A stretch of DNA of 64,000 bases from Puccinia triticina (Eukaryota > Basidiomycota > Pucciniomycetes > Pucciniales > Pucciniaceae), in the NCBI RefSeq assembly GCF_026914185.1, contig NC_070561.1, positions 1,736,001-1,800,000 of the forward strand, read 5' to 3'. A program made the translations under genes and the position numbers. This document shows, one piece after another, positions 10,371 through 25,781 of this stretch. Numbering within the stretch: the first letter of the stretch is position 1; each line of letters begins with the position of its first letter. The notes beneath the pieces were generated by a model. It was not told the DNA's origin and searched no databases. It saw only the letters and a list, made by a program, of their open reading frames with translations.

Positions 10371-12031
10371 CCAACTACACTTCTCTGCTCGCCCATCTCG
10401 CATCAATCGCAAGGAATGACACAGCATTTCGAGGAAACAAGGGGCTCCCCCTCTCCTCAAACAGGGAACCTGACGTGGGCACACCCCATCAACTTGAATG
10501 AATACTCACACACCAATAGTACTCAAAAGCAGCCAGGAAATGATGAATACGGTTGTGAAAAGGCAAATCATCGCCCAATGTTAGGTCCACAGCGATGCCG
10601 GTTTTCGGCAAACCCTGAATGGATATTTCCCCTGAAAGGTGGCACTCAGGAACCACTCTGGTGGAGTCAAAGATTTGAAAAAAAAAAGAGACGTATAACT
10701 GATATCCTCATGAACTTCGATATCATGACGGTGGATTGGTTTTTCGGTGTATGGATGATGCAAAGAAAATAATGAAGAGAGAGAAGGGCTGGGATGTGAG
10801 GGAGAGGGATACGGAAGGAGGGAGGGGGCAGTTAGTGGAAAAGAAGGAAGACTGACTTTCGGGCAGGTTGATCTGAGCAGGATCGCGGTTGTCAGGCAGG
10901 TGATGGTTGAAGTAGAAGGAAGACTGGGCACGCAGAGGTTGAGGTTGAGGAGGCGGAGATGGGTGAGGCAGTGGAGGAGGCGCCTGGTGGGTGGCCGGGT
11001 CTGGTAGCAGGAGGAGATGATGGGGGGCCCGTTCCTGGGACAGCTGCGGCTGCTGCTCGTCTGGGGGAGTCAGAGGAGAGCGGTTTTCAGCTTTGGAGGA
11101 TGATGAGTCATTCTCAGTCCGCCCGGTGCTCACTATTCCTGGCAGCGGCAGTCAAAATCTTGGGGACGGCCCGGAGGTGGGCGCGGTCGGCCTGGACGAT
11201 CGAATGGCTTCTGGATTTCATGACGAGGCTATTCGCGAGATGGGGCAGATGATCGACCGGGCGGATCTCATTAGGATCGACGGCTTTGCAGGTCTGCTGC
11301 TGTTTCTTGGTGATCAGGTTGAGGAAGGAGGTGGATGTGGGGTGTTTTTTCATCGGCTGGTGGTGGTCGGCCGAGCCGATCCCGAGCAGCTCGGGCTGGC
11401 CGGTCGGGGTCGACTTCTTCTTCTTGAGGAGGATCGACTGGTGACGCTGGGCAGCCGCCGGCGGAGGAGGATGACTGTTCTGGGCGGCAGCGGTCGACGG
11501 ACCGGGCGGATGCTTCGAGCCCAGCCATTTCTTGAGAGGGTTGGCTGAGCTCGCCGCAGGCGTCCGGCTGAATGATCTGGAGAGCGTGGTGGAGAGGGCT
11601 CTGGACAGGGCGCTGGAGATGTCTGATGACGGTTGGAGTGAGGGGTTGGCTTGGGTGACAGCTGAGTCTTCGTGGGCCGTCTGGTGATGGTTGTCTTTGT
11701 GGCTCGGCTGGAGTGCGATTCTGATTGGATCCGGGTGTACGAGGATCGAGTTGGTCCGAGGGCTGGAGGAGGAGAGCGAGGAGAGGATCGACCTCAGCCG
11801 GGCGCGTTGCTGCTGGCTGGCCTGAGCCGGATGGCCGCCGTCAGATGGCGGTGATGGCAGGGTGGCATGCTGGTCTCTGAGCTTGATGAGCAGCAGGTCT
11901 TCATTGTTGCTGCTATTATTATTGGGATCCTTCCGCTGGCTTTGGCTATTTGATGGGCCTGGAGCCTGGTTGCCACGAGCCGTCTTGTCGGAGGAGGAGA
12001 AGAGCTGGAAGAAGGATCCGATTGCAGGCAT
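10370..12031 (-). CDS. Ser/Pro/Gln-rich protein of unknown function; 3' end unresolved
   Basis: Exon 1 is 12031-11136, beginning MPAIGSFFQLFSSSDK. A 5' splice site GTGAGC lies inside the ...AARN codons, and a CTGACTCCCCCAG acceptor gives exon 2 from about 11066 in the correct phase (reading NEQQPQLSQER, then Pro/His-rich sequence) to about 10850 (DPAQINLPE). Downstream exons are likely: the minus strand at 10670-10510 has an open, gene-like stretch (GIAVDLTLGDDLPFH), and possible stops lie near 10370 or 10257. I could not fix those junctions. The protein is low complexity with basic clusters (LKKKK, PLKKWLG) and many SP/TP sites, consistent with a regulated, disordered protein. No domain is recognised. 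Confidence 0.5.
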
Positions 12032-13367
12032 CTTTTTTGCAAAACCCTTTCAAGAATCCACGGCAGCTGGCCAAAGTGGGGGGATACTTGGAAAGAGTGC
12101 TGGCTGCTATCAGGGAGAGGAGGAACGCTATGCTCTGGTCGGACTTGATTAATCGTGTTGGAGGCAGAGAAAGACGCCACCAGGCCATTTGCCAGGATGG
12201 ATGTCTCCAGACGAGGAAGACCGAGTTGGTGGCCCAATCGAATGCCCAACCTGTGCTGAGTGCCGATTAAAGCCTCGTTTATTCTTGGCTCGCAAGGTGT
12301 CTCCCAGCTTCCCTCATCGGCCCCGTCGCTCTGCTCTTGACGCTAGCAGGTGTGTAGGGCCTCGACTGGTCCCTCTGTGACGATCAAAGTCAAAACTTCG
12401 GCGTCCTTTGAAATGAATGTGGCCAGACACGCAAGACCTGATGGATCGACCACTCGATCACCTTGTGGCGAACCAAAACCACGCTCTCCTTTCTGTGCGT
12501 GGGGGTTTGCCCGGAAAACCTTCGATCGAGTTCCATATTGTCAGCTCTTCGACCGGAAGAAGACATCGGGGATCGTTTTCATATTTCCATAGAAGATTAA
12601 CCATCAGGACAAAGCTCATGGCTCATGACCTATGAAAGTAGACCGAGACCCCCAAGGAAATATCTGCGCCTCCCTTTGTCCAGAAGTAATACATACAATC
12701 TTTTCCTTGTTGTCCGGATTCACCGGTCTGGAGGTTTTGGGATGCAAGACAAATGTTCCGAAGCCGGAGGGCGCGCCCCGCATGAGACTCGAGTCCGCCC
12801 CGGGCGCGAGGCGGGCGAATGCACGAGTCCGCATGCCGGCCCTGCTGGACCGGGCGGGAGCGCGAAGAACCTGCCTTTTCCCTTCATACATGTTCGTCAA
12901 TGGAGAAAACTCTGTCGTGACCCTAGATCAACTCGAACGCTAAGGACTCGCGCTAGTCTGAACTCTTCAGCTTTCAACAGCTGCCTTTGTCTAATCCCTT
13001 TCTCCTTATGATTGCCTCTCTTTGCCTATCCATCACAGCCATGTACTGCTTCTTCCTTTGATTGACAGTCTCTGGACGGATACAATCAGAATAACCTTCT
13101 ATATAAACATGAAATCACTCTTCTCAGCCTGTGTCTCATCTCATGCTTTCCTCGATTAGAACTCGCGCCAATTGCCCTTGCTGACACTTCATCTTCAAAC
13201 TCACCCTCCTGCTGTGTCCCCTGCACTCTGGAAGAGCCCCTTCACGACTCCAAGCCGGCCCTGGTCCTCTTTAAATAGCCCACTTCGCGCTACGCTCCCT
13301 GCGCTCGGCTTCAAGTTCCAGAACAATCAGCCGGACTCAGTTGGACCCATCCCGGACTCATTCGCAC
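12032..13367. other. Intergenic region between divergent genes
   Basis: This lies between the minus-strand gene that starts at 12031 and the plus-strand gene near 13.5 kb. Overlapping frames on both strands at 12616-13011 are GC-rich but show no family, and I treat them as chance. It probably holds both promoters. Confidence 0.4.
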
Positions 13368-13472
13368 TCTCGCTGGGATTCACCTAGGACTCGCTGGGAT
13401 TCACCTAGGACTCGCTGGGATTCACCTAGGACTCGCTGGGATTCACCTAGGACTCGCTGGAAATCACTCAGA
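13368..13472 (+). repeat. 21-bp minisatellite, 4 copies plus a partial
   Basis: The unit ACTCGCTGGGATTCACCTAGG starts at 13389, 13410 and 13431, with a leading near-copy from 13368 and a degenerate trailing copy at 13452. It sits just upstream of the gene at 13.5-14.8 kb, in its promoter or 5' UTR. It is 21 bp, so it would stay in frame if translated. Confidence 0.9.
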
Positions 13473-13595
13473 CTGACTCAGACGAGTTGAGAATGAATCC
13501 TCAATCTGACCAAACAACCATCGGCAAGTACAAAGTTGTCCCCGTCAAATTTCCTAATTAAGGTCCAAAGATCTTGAGCTGACTGCCTCCCTCAA

Positions 13596-14795
13596 TTGCG
13601 GATCACAGGTCTTGTCATCCAACAGTTAGAATCCCTGTCCACACGATATCAGCCGATAATTGTTGACTACGATGTCTCGATGGAGTTCAACCAGCCAGAG
13701 CTGACGATCTTCGAGATATACGCACTAAGCAATCAGCTAAACGATATTCAAACGCGAGTTCTACCCTCATTTCGCCAACAATTATGCGACCTGCTGGCAT
13801 CACTAGGCGTGACCGATTCGGAAAAAAGTAACTCAGCTCCGAACCTTCTTGATACCCTAGAGATCCTCTCAAGGCTTAGTCCGATCTTGGATGAAATCAG
13901 TACCTTCGTCCACTCCATCGCTCGGATTGCTCATGATTCACCCGAAATGGAAGAAAACGACGGTCATCTAGAAGATTTAAAACAATTCAAAGCAAAGCAT
14001 CTTGTCAGCCATATAGACCAGTTACTACAAGACCATGCCAGATACCTTTTTATCAGTTCGATAAAGTTTTTGATCCTATCCGAGTTCGTTCGATTTGGTT
14101 GGGAGGATGGACAGAGGCTAGATTGTTGCAAGGAGAGAATGATTGAGGCACTGGCTGAATCAATTGAGTTCATCAATACCACCATTCTTTCATCCAAGCG
14201 ATCTGATTTCAATTTTCTTCAAGACCATTGTCAAGAGTGTGTTGAGAATCTCACAGAATGTATTGATAAGCTCTGTTCGGCTCGGACGGAGAGCTCATCT
14301 CAATCCATCTCACTCCGATCACTCACGGCCGAACTTGTCAACTCGGTGTTGTCAATCGTCAAGTTAATACGGATCTTTTTCAACAAATTCGCCAGAAACC
14401 CAACCAACAAGCCACCATTCACAATCGACCCAAGCATAAATTCGGATGAATTTGACCGATTGGAATTCAGAATCACCGAACTTCGTTTTTCCCTGGAGGA
14501 CTTCACGTTTGATTTGATATGGATGTACGAAAGACACGACCGCCGTGGAGATCTTCCTCGCGATTTGACACATTATAAGCAGTTAAGCCAGGTGATTTGC
14601 GACGAATTTCATCGCACATTTTCTTGGTTGAAAATTTGTGTAATCCCTACTACTCCTCTGCTTGATGATTGTTCATCCGAAAATTCCCTTGAATCTTTGT
14701 TTTCTGTATTGATAGACCATGTTGGTCTGGCTGTGCACACGCTCATAGATGCCGTCTGCATGGCGGAAGCAACTATTCAAGCTTTATCCAACTAA
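13596..14795 (+). CDS. Unknown mostly helical protein, probably lineage-specific
   Basis: This frame is open for 400 codons and ends at TAA 14793-14795. The stretch at 13586-13595 (GGATCACAGG) looks like an intron 3' site, so an upstream exon is likely; an ATG at 13492 is a candidate, but its nearest GT does not match the phase. The first internal ATG is 13681. The protein is Leu/Ile/Ser-rich with long predicted helices and no TM or signal segment. A distinctive C-terminal block reads DLIWMYERHDRRGDLPRDL, then HRTFSWLKICVIPTTPLL. From memory this resembles expanded families of uncharacterised proteins in Puccinia, but I cannot confirm that. No enzyme motif is seen, and no function is assigned. 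Confidence 0.7.
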   Translation: MRITGLVIQQLESLSTRYQPIIVDYDVSMEFNQPELTIFEIYALSNQLNDIQTRVLPSFRQQLCDLLASLGVTDSEKSNSAPNLLDTLEILSRLSPILDEISTFVHSIARIAHDSPEMEENDGHLEDLKQFKAKHLVSHIDQLLQDHARYLFISSIKFLILSEFVRFGWEDGQRLDCCKERMIEALAESIEFINTTILSSKRSDFNFLQDHCQECVENLTECIDKLCSARTESSSQSISLRSLTAELVNSVLSIVKLIRIFFNKFARNPTNKPPFTIDPSINSDEFDRLEFRITELRFSLEDFTFDLIWMYERHDRRGDLPRDLTHYKQLSQVICDEFHRTFSWLKICVIPTTPLLDDCSSENSLESLFSVLIDHVGLAVHTLIDAVCMAEATIQALSN

Positions 14796-14855
14796 ATAAG
14801 CTTGAAAGTTTTTCCCCAAATGCTCATCGAAATCATACATGATCACATAGCAGTA

Positions 14856-15075
14856 GCGTCCAATGGATGACTTCCCGTCGTCATTTAGAGAGCTCTAGAT
14901 GCCCCTCTAAATCCTAAATTAAAACACCTATCAAAAAATCAACCAGTGCACATGAAATCAATAAATTGTAGGGTTGGGAAAACACTTCTCTTTTTGTCAA
15001 AAATTAAGAATTTGGGTGTGTAAATTGAGATCTGGGAGGCTCTCAGACTCGACGGGAAGTCATCCAATGCATCAC
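14856..15075. mobile_element. Small TIR element (MITE-like)
   Basis: The core TGGATGACTTCCCGTCG at 14864-14880 is inverted at 15048-15064. Identity is weaker for about 25 bp further in (AGAGAGCTCTAGAT versus GAGAGCCTCCCAGAT). Its size is about 215 bp and it is non-coding. A diverged relative may lie at 18968-19080 (GATGACTTCCCCGCC). I could not fix a target-site duplication. Confidence 0.6.
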
Positions 15076-16478
15076 AACTGGTAGCGAGATGTCTCAACTG
15101 CTACTCAGAGTTTATGTACTCCAAGTTGTTATGGCCTGGTGTTATGCCTCTCCGGGGGAGAGTTGATGCCCGCTACGATTGTGTAGTCGGGTGGTACCTT
15201 TTCTTCCTTCCCCGGGGTTTTTACACAAGTTTGATTCAATTGTTTGGATAGTTTGCATGATCATGAATTTGCACACTTCGCAAAACTGAGCTAAACGTTG
15301 CTGGATCTTGGATTATGCAGGCCCAGAAGCCTGGGCATCTGATATCAGTCAGAATGAGGACTGCCGAAGGTATGGCGCAGCAAAGTATCACTATATCAGC
15401 TAACCCCCTCTGCACTTGTGAGGGCTTGTAGAAACTTTGCCTCAAGTTCGAAGCGCATCGGCTGTTCGACAAGGGTGATCAACGAGTGGACTTGCTTAGC
15501 TAGACTTTCACATTCATCCCTTGAAGCACTCCATATAAATTTGTGAAGGTGAATATTACAAGTCTGGCGTTTGCGATGATGTGGCCGGGGTCGAAGTCAG
15601 TTGAGGTCACGCCATCGGAGGGAAGCCGATGAAAAGGACGTCTCCGAGCTCAACATGCACATAGCTTCTCCGAGGAGGCGCCAAGTGTCTCCGAAGGGGC
15701 TTCTCCCCAGTGTTTCGCGCCCAGTTCGGTGCCCGTTCCCAGTGAAACCGAGTTCGAGGAATACAAAGGCTCGGTGGAGAGTTACAGACCGAGCATTCAT
15801 CGTCTCAATCGCGATAAATGAAGCTCCATGCATTCATCGTCTCAATCGCGATAAATGAAGCTCCATATATTATTGTGCAATTGGTCGTCTAGCAAGGCCT
15901 GAAGAGAGAGACAAAAAAGGACTTATATTCCAGCTCAAAGCGATTCTATCCAGACCCAATTAATCTCTTGACCGAGGGAGCTTCCTCGACAGCGGTGAGT
16001 GGGTGCACTTATGGAAGACTACCGGGGATGTATTCAGCCGGTCAACCGGTTTCGAAGAACCTAGTCCTCACTATAGCTTCCAATTGCCCTCCTCCTCAGC
16101 AATAGATATCGAGTGTTATGCTGACTGTTGGTACTATTATCAATATATGGTTTCTTGAGTGACTTGTGTTTCCGCTGGTTTTTCAATTAGTTTTTTCACC
16201 TGGTCGCTGTGAAATTCTTTTATGATAACGTTGCCTTGTACTTGCATGGAATTCGCCAGCAGCATTTTAGTGTACATTGGCGAGAGTTCAAAAGGGGACG
16301 TTCCTCTCCTCAGCGTAACTTCTTACCAGCCCTTCTCACAGTCAAGAACCGACTCATTATAACGCTTTTCGCTGAAAGCTTAGTTTTCCCGACATTGATG
16401 CCTCTTTAATTCTCTTTTTATTTTTTATCTTGAAATCTTCGTCTATCCTTATCCTTCTCCTAGTTTAATCTTCTGGTA
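15076..16478. other. Intergenic region with a 37-bp tandem duplication
   Basis: The segment GCATTCATCGTCTCAATCGC plus 17 more bases occurs at 15793-15829 and again at 15830-15866, nearly identical. The segment 15630-15715 carries a TCTCCGAAGGGGCTTCTCC motif like those in the TIR family at 0 and 39 kb, so part of this is probably old transposon. The segment 16100-16478 is pyrimidine-rich and would be the promoter of the lactonase gene. Confidence 0.5.
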
Positions 16479-18166
16479 ATGATCAGTATGGCCATTCACA
16501 AGACTATCTCCATATCCACCTTGGCCTGGTTTGCCATTTGGTGTCAGATCTCATCCGCTGCCCCAAATCTCCTGGATACCCTACCTGCGAGTCTGCAGCT
16601 CTACATTGGTGGTGTGTCTCCATTGACTCTTCATTTTGTTTTCTTTTTTACTAGCTTCTCCTCTAAACCTAACCGGTTCTTTATCATCATCAGGGGAATC
16701 CAAGGAAGTGAAGCTTTTCGCATTTGATACTGTTCAAAGCACGTTCACCATGCAAAAGGCCACGGATTCCCTGGGGTCCAACGCACTTTGGCTGGATTTT
16801 GATCGATCTAACAAATTTATCCTCAGGTGTGACATGTCAAACTTTTTCATGTGTATTCTTTCATCCTGAACTGTCTTTAAAAGAGTGTTATGTGTCTTTC
16901 TATTGTCTTGGTGACAATTTGTTTTTAGTACCTCGGCCGCCAATTTCGATAAAAAAGAGAAAACCGGTGGCATCTTTTCCGCTGCGGTCGCCGCTGATGG
17001 TACTCTTCAGCACGTCAATGCAGTCCCTTCACCTGAAGCTCCAGTCTCTCTAGAAGTAAGCCCTGATGGAAAACTTGTGATGGTGGCCTCTTTGTAAGTT
17101 ATGAGAAAGAAAGTGAAAAATGAAACGCTTTAGGGTTTATTTGAATGCGCGAGAAGGTGATTAGCTCACATTACCTGTCTGCTTTGCGTACACGTTCTTT
17201 GGGTGGCCAAAAGCAATGGTGCCAGCTTGACCTCATATAGGCTGGCCGCTGATGGCAAACTTTCCCTGCCCGTACAAACTTTTGCTTTCACTGGTTCTGG
17301 CCCTATCAAGTCACGGCAAGCCGCTGGTTGGTGATCTCGAACATCCATCCATAGTTCTTTCGATAGGAGCGAAATTCTCAGCAAGAGACTGATGGATAAA
17401 CTTTTGGGTTCATTTCTCTCCAATCAGCCTCGGCCCATCAAGTGAAGTTCGATGTAAGCCCTTGGATTCATACTTTCTGCGCGTACCTTTTTATCATAAA
17501 TCAATCTCTCGTGACCGCCTACCCTTTTTTCAGCCATCCGGGACACTTCTTCTGGTCCCAGACTTGGGCTCGGACAGGATCCGCTCATTCTCTCTTGATC
17601 GAGTTGGAAATCTTAAAAGAAATTCTGATATTGCAGTTAAAGAAGGATGTGGGCCGCGACATCTAACATTTGCACCTCAAAGAAAGGGCGGTCCACTGAG
17701 GTTTTATCTGATTTGTGAACTCAGCAATGAGATCTTTCTGATCGAATTACCGGATGCTAGAGCGAAAACAGCGGCCCGGATACAAAACGTCACCACCCTT
17801 CCACAGGGAGCCAACCCGAAAACCTTCAATGCAGCCGAGATACTCCTCTCACCTGATGGCAGGTTCATATATGCGACCAACCGACAGAAAGATCCGGCCG
17901 GACGAGTCGACGACAATACGTTTGCGATCTTTGCTCGAAACGAAAACACCGATCTACTAACGCCCATCGGGTTCTCACCTGCGGGAGGAAAGGGCCCTCG
18001 CCATTGTGCTTTCAGCCCTGACAAGGCCGCAAGCTTTATGGTCGTGACCAACGGGGAAAGCAATTTGGTCACCGTCCATAGACGAAACGTCACTTCAGGC
18101 GCTCTAGCCGAGGTCGCATCGGTCCCATTCGAGGCAGCAGCAGTTGCTTTGTTCAGAGTAGTCTAA
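16479..18166 (+). CDS. Secreted 6-phosphogluconolactonase-like 7-bladed propeller protein
   Basis: My model has six exons (16479-16611, 16694-16826, 16929-17093, 17241-17326, 17428-17453, 17534-18166), all GT-AG and in phase, giving 391 residues. The N-terminus has a signal peptide (basic start, then ISTLAWFAIWCQISSAAP). The rest is the lactonase/3-carboxymuconate cyclase beta-propeller family. Diagnostic repeats are VSLEVSPDGKLVMVAS, the AHQVKFDPSGTLLLVPDLGS block that spans an intron, GCGPRHLTF, AEILLSPDGRFIYATNR and GKGPRHCAFSPD. The 26-nt exon 17428-17453 codes the SAHQVKFD turn. Bacterial Pgl enzymes of this fold act in the pentose phosphate pathway. A secreted rust member more likely acts on an extracellular lactone or carbohydrate; that is inference. 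The start could be 16479 or 16488, with no effect on the signal peptide. Confidence 0.88.
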
Positions 18167-19306
18167 TGACTCAGCTCTATCTATTGTAAACCTTTGGGGC
18201 GTTTCTAGCCGAATTTAATTGAATTCTAGTAGCTCTGAGTCACAATTGTAGACATAACTTAATCCTGGATTCCCACTTCAACTTGATCAAAACCTGACTC
18301 CAAATATCTCATACATCCATAACCAGCAAATGATAAAAAAAGAATAATAATAAGATGTAGTTTTTGAATTCAATTGTATTGCATAGTTCAAAGGACATTT
18401 TTTGTGACGTCAGATAAATGTTTGTTATGAGACTGATCGTACCGGAAGGAAACACAATCCGTAAGCGTCCAACGCCCGCCGCTAATTTTCATACAGTAAG
18501 TATTAGCATTGGATTAAACTAAATAGCACCTCTGAGGGATACCACAGTCAAATTGAGTGCGAATTGGAGATATATTGTGTTCTTCTCTCATGAATGAATC
18601 ACATTCAAGGCATTGATGGTTTGAGGCCGGCAAAAGGTAAATCAAGGCAGACAAATCCCATCAGTCTTGAGACCCTTGTGTACCTGTTAAACATCAATTT
18701 TAAAATCACCCAGAATCCCGCCGGATTTGGTTTGGAAAAAAAAATCACAAGGCTAAGCTGAATAGTAAATTAGGTCCATCGTCTCTGTGTTTGTTGAGTT
18801 TCAAAGAAATCCCCAATCATGCTCCATTTCGAACCAGATGGTTGATCAAGGAAGATGGGTGAACCAGATCTGTACCATTTACCCTCTTATTCAAATTTAC
18901 TTTGGAATTTTCAATATGTGTCAACGTTCAACGTGGTACATTTCAAGAAATGAAATGTGTTTGAATCGATGACTTCCCCGCCCGTAGAGATCTGCGGGCC
19001 TCCCAAAAGTGATCTAGACAAAAGTGATCTAGAGCCCAAAAAGCTAGATTTCCTGTAAGAATCTAGACGTTCGGGTCTCAACCAACATCTTCTGGGGTGC
19101 CAGATTGCACGGGAAATTGCAAATTACAATCTTCAGACTTGATTGAGGCACAGGTGTGTGGGGCCTGTGGCTGCGGCCGCTTGGGGGAGGCCCCCTGTGG
19201 AGGATATTGCATTTAGAGAAGGGTGATTATGCATACATAAACCAAAAAACTTGCCCACCGACTTCAGCCAGAAACCTCGCAGATAGATCAATCACTTTAG
19301 CACACA
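18167..19306. other. Intergenic region
   Basis: This holds the 3' UTR of the lactonase gene and the 5' side of UTP15. The segment 18965-19080 resembles the TIR of the MITE at 14856 and has three AGATCTAG-like repeats. Nothing else was recognised. Confidence 0.4.
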
Positions 19307-21235
19307 ATGGATTTCGTCAAACTTCCAATACTCCAGCACCCCCGTCTGACCAGGTCGAATGCTGAAAGATCAGAGGGCCGATACTGGAGAGAGTTCAAAG
19401 TAAGGTGCCCTTTTCAATATTTGCAGGAGACCGAGTCCAGATTTTGACTAGATGGGTTTTTCGTCGTGTCGCACGTTTCCTAGAACCCAGTATTTGTCAA
19501 ATCATACGCCCCCATCTCTCATATCACCTTCTCTTCCAAAGTGCCTCACCGATATTGCGTCAGTTCGGGAACAAAAATCCAAATCTACTCTCCTAAGACG
19601 TTGAGGGTGGTCAAGACGATCTCGCGATTTCAACTGCCCGCTCGATGTTCAGATATCAAATCAGATGGCAAGCTAGTCGTCTCTTCCGATGATTCAGGAC
19701 TCATCCAAGTGTTCGACCTCAATTCTCGAGCCATCCTGCGTACCTTCAGGGAAATCAAACAACCCGTTCATGTCGTTAAATTTTCGCCGACCTCAACAAA
19801 TGTACTCACATGTTCGGATGACTCGACCGTGCGTCTCTATGACCTAGCTACTTCCAAAACAATCCGGACATTTATGGGCCATACGGATTACGTCCGTGCC
19901 GGGGATTTCACTGGACCGAACCTAGTACTGTCAGGAAGTTACGATGGTCAACTGAAGCTTTGGGATGACCGGATGGAGGAAAATGGCGGGTTGGCTTGGT
20001 CCTTGAATCACGACCACCCAATTGAAAAGATCTTGATCCATCCGACTTCAACTCTTGCAATCTCTGCGGGTGGCCCGGTTGCGAACGTATGGGACATCCT
20101 TGGAGGTGGTGGAAATAAACAGTCTCTCGTATCGCTCTCGAACCATCAAAAGACCATCACCTCCTTATGCTGGGCGCGAGGCCCATGCGGGGACGTTGAT
20201 GAAGGAAGTCAATCAACAAGACGTCTCCTTTCTGGCGGACTTGACGGCTTAGTCAAAGTTTACGATATTTCAACTGGCTCGTACAAAGTTCGACATACCA
20301 TCAAGTACAGCTCACCCATTTTGTCCATGGCGGTTTCGCCTGATGATAGCTTGTTGGTCGTCGGCTGCACTGACGGAAGTCTGAGTATGAGAAAACGACC
20401 CAAGTCTTCAAATGAGATCGCCGCCAACAAGGCCACCAAGGCACACAAATCCTTGTCTACCGCAAACAAAGGAACTGATCCCACAGCCAACGAAGCCGAA
20501 GTCGTATGGGGTAAGCAAGACGCCAATCTAATTGAGGAAATGGCTGGAGCTGGGATGGATACTGTCGATGAGGAGACTGCTCATGGATTCCCTGATGCGA
20601 GGGCAACCGGACTTCTAACAGCTGAAGCCATGACCACCACCCCGAAAACGAGTACGATTCAGCGGAAAAAGAAACAGCGCTTACAAACTTGGGACAAGAT
20701 GTTGAAAGCTTTCCGTTACGGCGATGCCCTAGACTCGGTCCTCTCCTCAGTAAGTTAATTGAAACCCCTAATCAGATTATTAGACGCAAATTTATCCTGA
20801 CATCATTGCGATTAACTCCGCAAGACAGTTCCCCCAAATACGACATTCTCACTGATACGTGAACTGATGCATCGGGATGGGCTTCACCAAGCACTATCGG
20901 GTCGGGATGAAGTCAGCTTGGCCCCAATTCTGCGGCTCATTTCGAGACACATAACCGATCCGCGTTGGTTTAACATCGCCTCAGATGTGCTGAACTGTAT
21001 CATCAGTACGTTTATCAATCCCTTCCAAATATCCAATCCTCATTCAACTGATTGTATATTTGTTTTCATAATCTGATAACATTCAGATCTTTACCACGCT
21101 GTGTTGGGCAAGTCACAAACTATTGACGCGCTGCTTTCGGCAATATCTTTTCGAATTTCTGACGAACTGAAGTTACATTCCACTCTATTTTCCGTTAATG
21201 GACAACTGGAGATGATACTTTCTGGGTACGATTGA
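19307..21235 (+). CDS. UTP15: U3 snoRNA-associated protein UTP15 (SSU processome)
   Basis: A WD40 protein of the t-UTP/UtpA complex in the nucleolus, which couples rDNA transcription to 18S pre-rRNA processing. My model has four exons (19307-19399, 19484-20749, 20825-21005, 21087-21235), giving 562 residues, close to the family. The N-terminus MDFVKLPILQHPRL and RYWREFK, then NPVFVKSYAPISHITFSS after the first intron, match the conserved UTP15 start. WD repeats follow (CSDDSTVRLYD, SGSYDGQLKLWDD, SGGLDGLVKVYD). The UTP15 C-terminal domain (PF09384 type) runs from RLQTWDKMLKAFRYGDALDSVL through VPPNTTFSLIRELMHRDGL and the LYHAVLGKS exon. The longest single-exon reading starts late and lacks the first 50 residues. 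It is convergent with the next gene, with 439 bp between the stop codons. Confidence 0.95.
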
Positions 21236-21674
21236 CAAACTAATGTTATCATCAGTACTTGCAAGTCATTCAGCTCTCGAGCTCTCAACAAGAGATTAGT
21301 GCCCTAGTTAAACGCTGTTTCTACGCATGTAATTCTACGCGAGGTCTAAGATTGATTTGCTGCCAAAATAGGAATGTCAGATCATCAATTGCTGTACTCA
21401 ATTGCGAAAAGAAATACTGAGGTATACACGAACACAGAAGCGCTGCTCGTGATTTGAATGGACATATATAACAAGGCAACAATTAAACGCAAAAGTTTAG
21501 CCCGAGATGAACCACTGAGAGCCCGTACAAGTAAATAGAGCAGAAAGGGAAGCAAGACCAAAACAAAGCCATTGCAGAGATGCAGAGATTTTAATATACA
21601 AGAGGCATGATACAACCAAGATGGCAACAACTACCGGTAGTCGGACGGGAATAAAAATCCTGAAGAGATTGTAA

Positions 21675-24753
<3,079 letters not shown>

Positions 24754-25781
24754 TCAGGCTGATTGGTCACGCCTGGGCCGTGTCTTCCAGATAATCTTTG
24801 TGTTTCAATTCAAAAAAAATCCGGTGTTTTGCTCCAAAATATAGCTAATGATTGTTTGATGTCAGCAGGGGAATAGATAAGACAGAAAGTAACGTGGGAG
24901 ACTGACCTGAGTTCCAGTAAGAGCGAGCCAAACGAGACCCATCACAACAACTTGTACCCAAGAAAATATGTCACAGACTGTCATAGCCGCATTAACGGCG
25001 GAGCTCGAGCCAGCTCTATCCTTGGGTTTTGTCTTGCTGTATGTGGCGTCAACGGGGAAGTGGTAGACTTCCATGCACTGAGCGACCGAGGTTGTGTGTT
25101 GGGCTGCGGTCCTAATGATGAAGACCAGACCCAGTAGCAAGATGGACCCTACGGCGTATAGAGTAAGATTTTTGCTATGGATGGAAAATGAATCAGTGTC
25201 AGTAGCCTGGACCCCCGTTTAACCATCTAAGGTTAGACTCACAATATCCGGAAACGAGAAACGAAATTCCTTTCAACACATATTATGCTAATTATTGAGC
25301 GAGCATCAAAATTGGTATCAGATTCTGACAACGGGTTCCTAGGATTTCCTTCCGGCAATGAGGTCAACATACCCAAAGATGTGAAGACCTGCAACTGTCA
25401 GATATAGTATGCCAAAGATGTAGGATACTATAGCAGGTTGTACGAGTGCTAGAACTGTCCGAAATCATTGAGAAATTAAGCTGTCTAGAGGGTTCTCTCC
25501 ACTGTATCTTGTGACGGATCGATATGACTTACTTTTGGGACCGAAGAATGACATACATGCACAAAATATGGCTAGAAATGTGTTGAAGTAGAGTATGATC
25601 ATCTGAGGGAACATCGAAGAGGAGTTTACTAATTAGTTATACCTGAATCTCGGGACAAGTTGGAGCTAGGAATTAAACTGAATGAGAAATGTGGCAGAAG
25701 ACTTACGATTCCGGCTGTGAAGAGTTGGATGGAAAGGCAACAAGTCCTTTCTTGTTTGTAAAAGTCGCGGATGTCACCCAT
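24754..25781 (-). CDS. Four-transmembrane (tetraspan-like) membrane protein, unknown
   Basis: My model has six exons (25781-25707, 25602-25533, 25454-25373, 25269-25243, 25174-24907, 24795-24754), in phase with GT-AG sites, giving 187 residues. Four hydrophobic segments are visible: LSIQLFTAGIMIILYFNTFLA; ALVQPAIVSYIFGILYLTVA; LTLYAVGSILLLGLVFII; and CDIFSWVQVVVMGLVWLAL. One larger loop between TM3 and TM4 contains a Cys. The pattern is like fungal tetraspan/MARVEL-type proteins, but no diagnostic tetraspanin CCG motif is seen. One exon is only 27 nt. The last exon adds a short basic tail (IIWKTRPRRDQSA). A further 80-codon open frame just beyond, in another phase, suggests an alternative acceptor or a frameshift. 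Start chosen: first ATG, MGDIRDFYKQERTC. Confidence 0.7.

Noticed and set aside
12616..13011. Overlapping GC-rich frames on both strands as genes
   Set aside because: No domain, no splice support, and the two strands cannot both be coding; left as intergenic.
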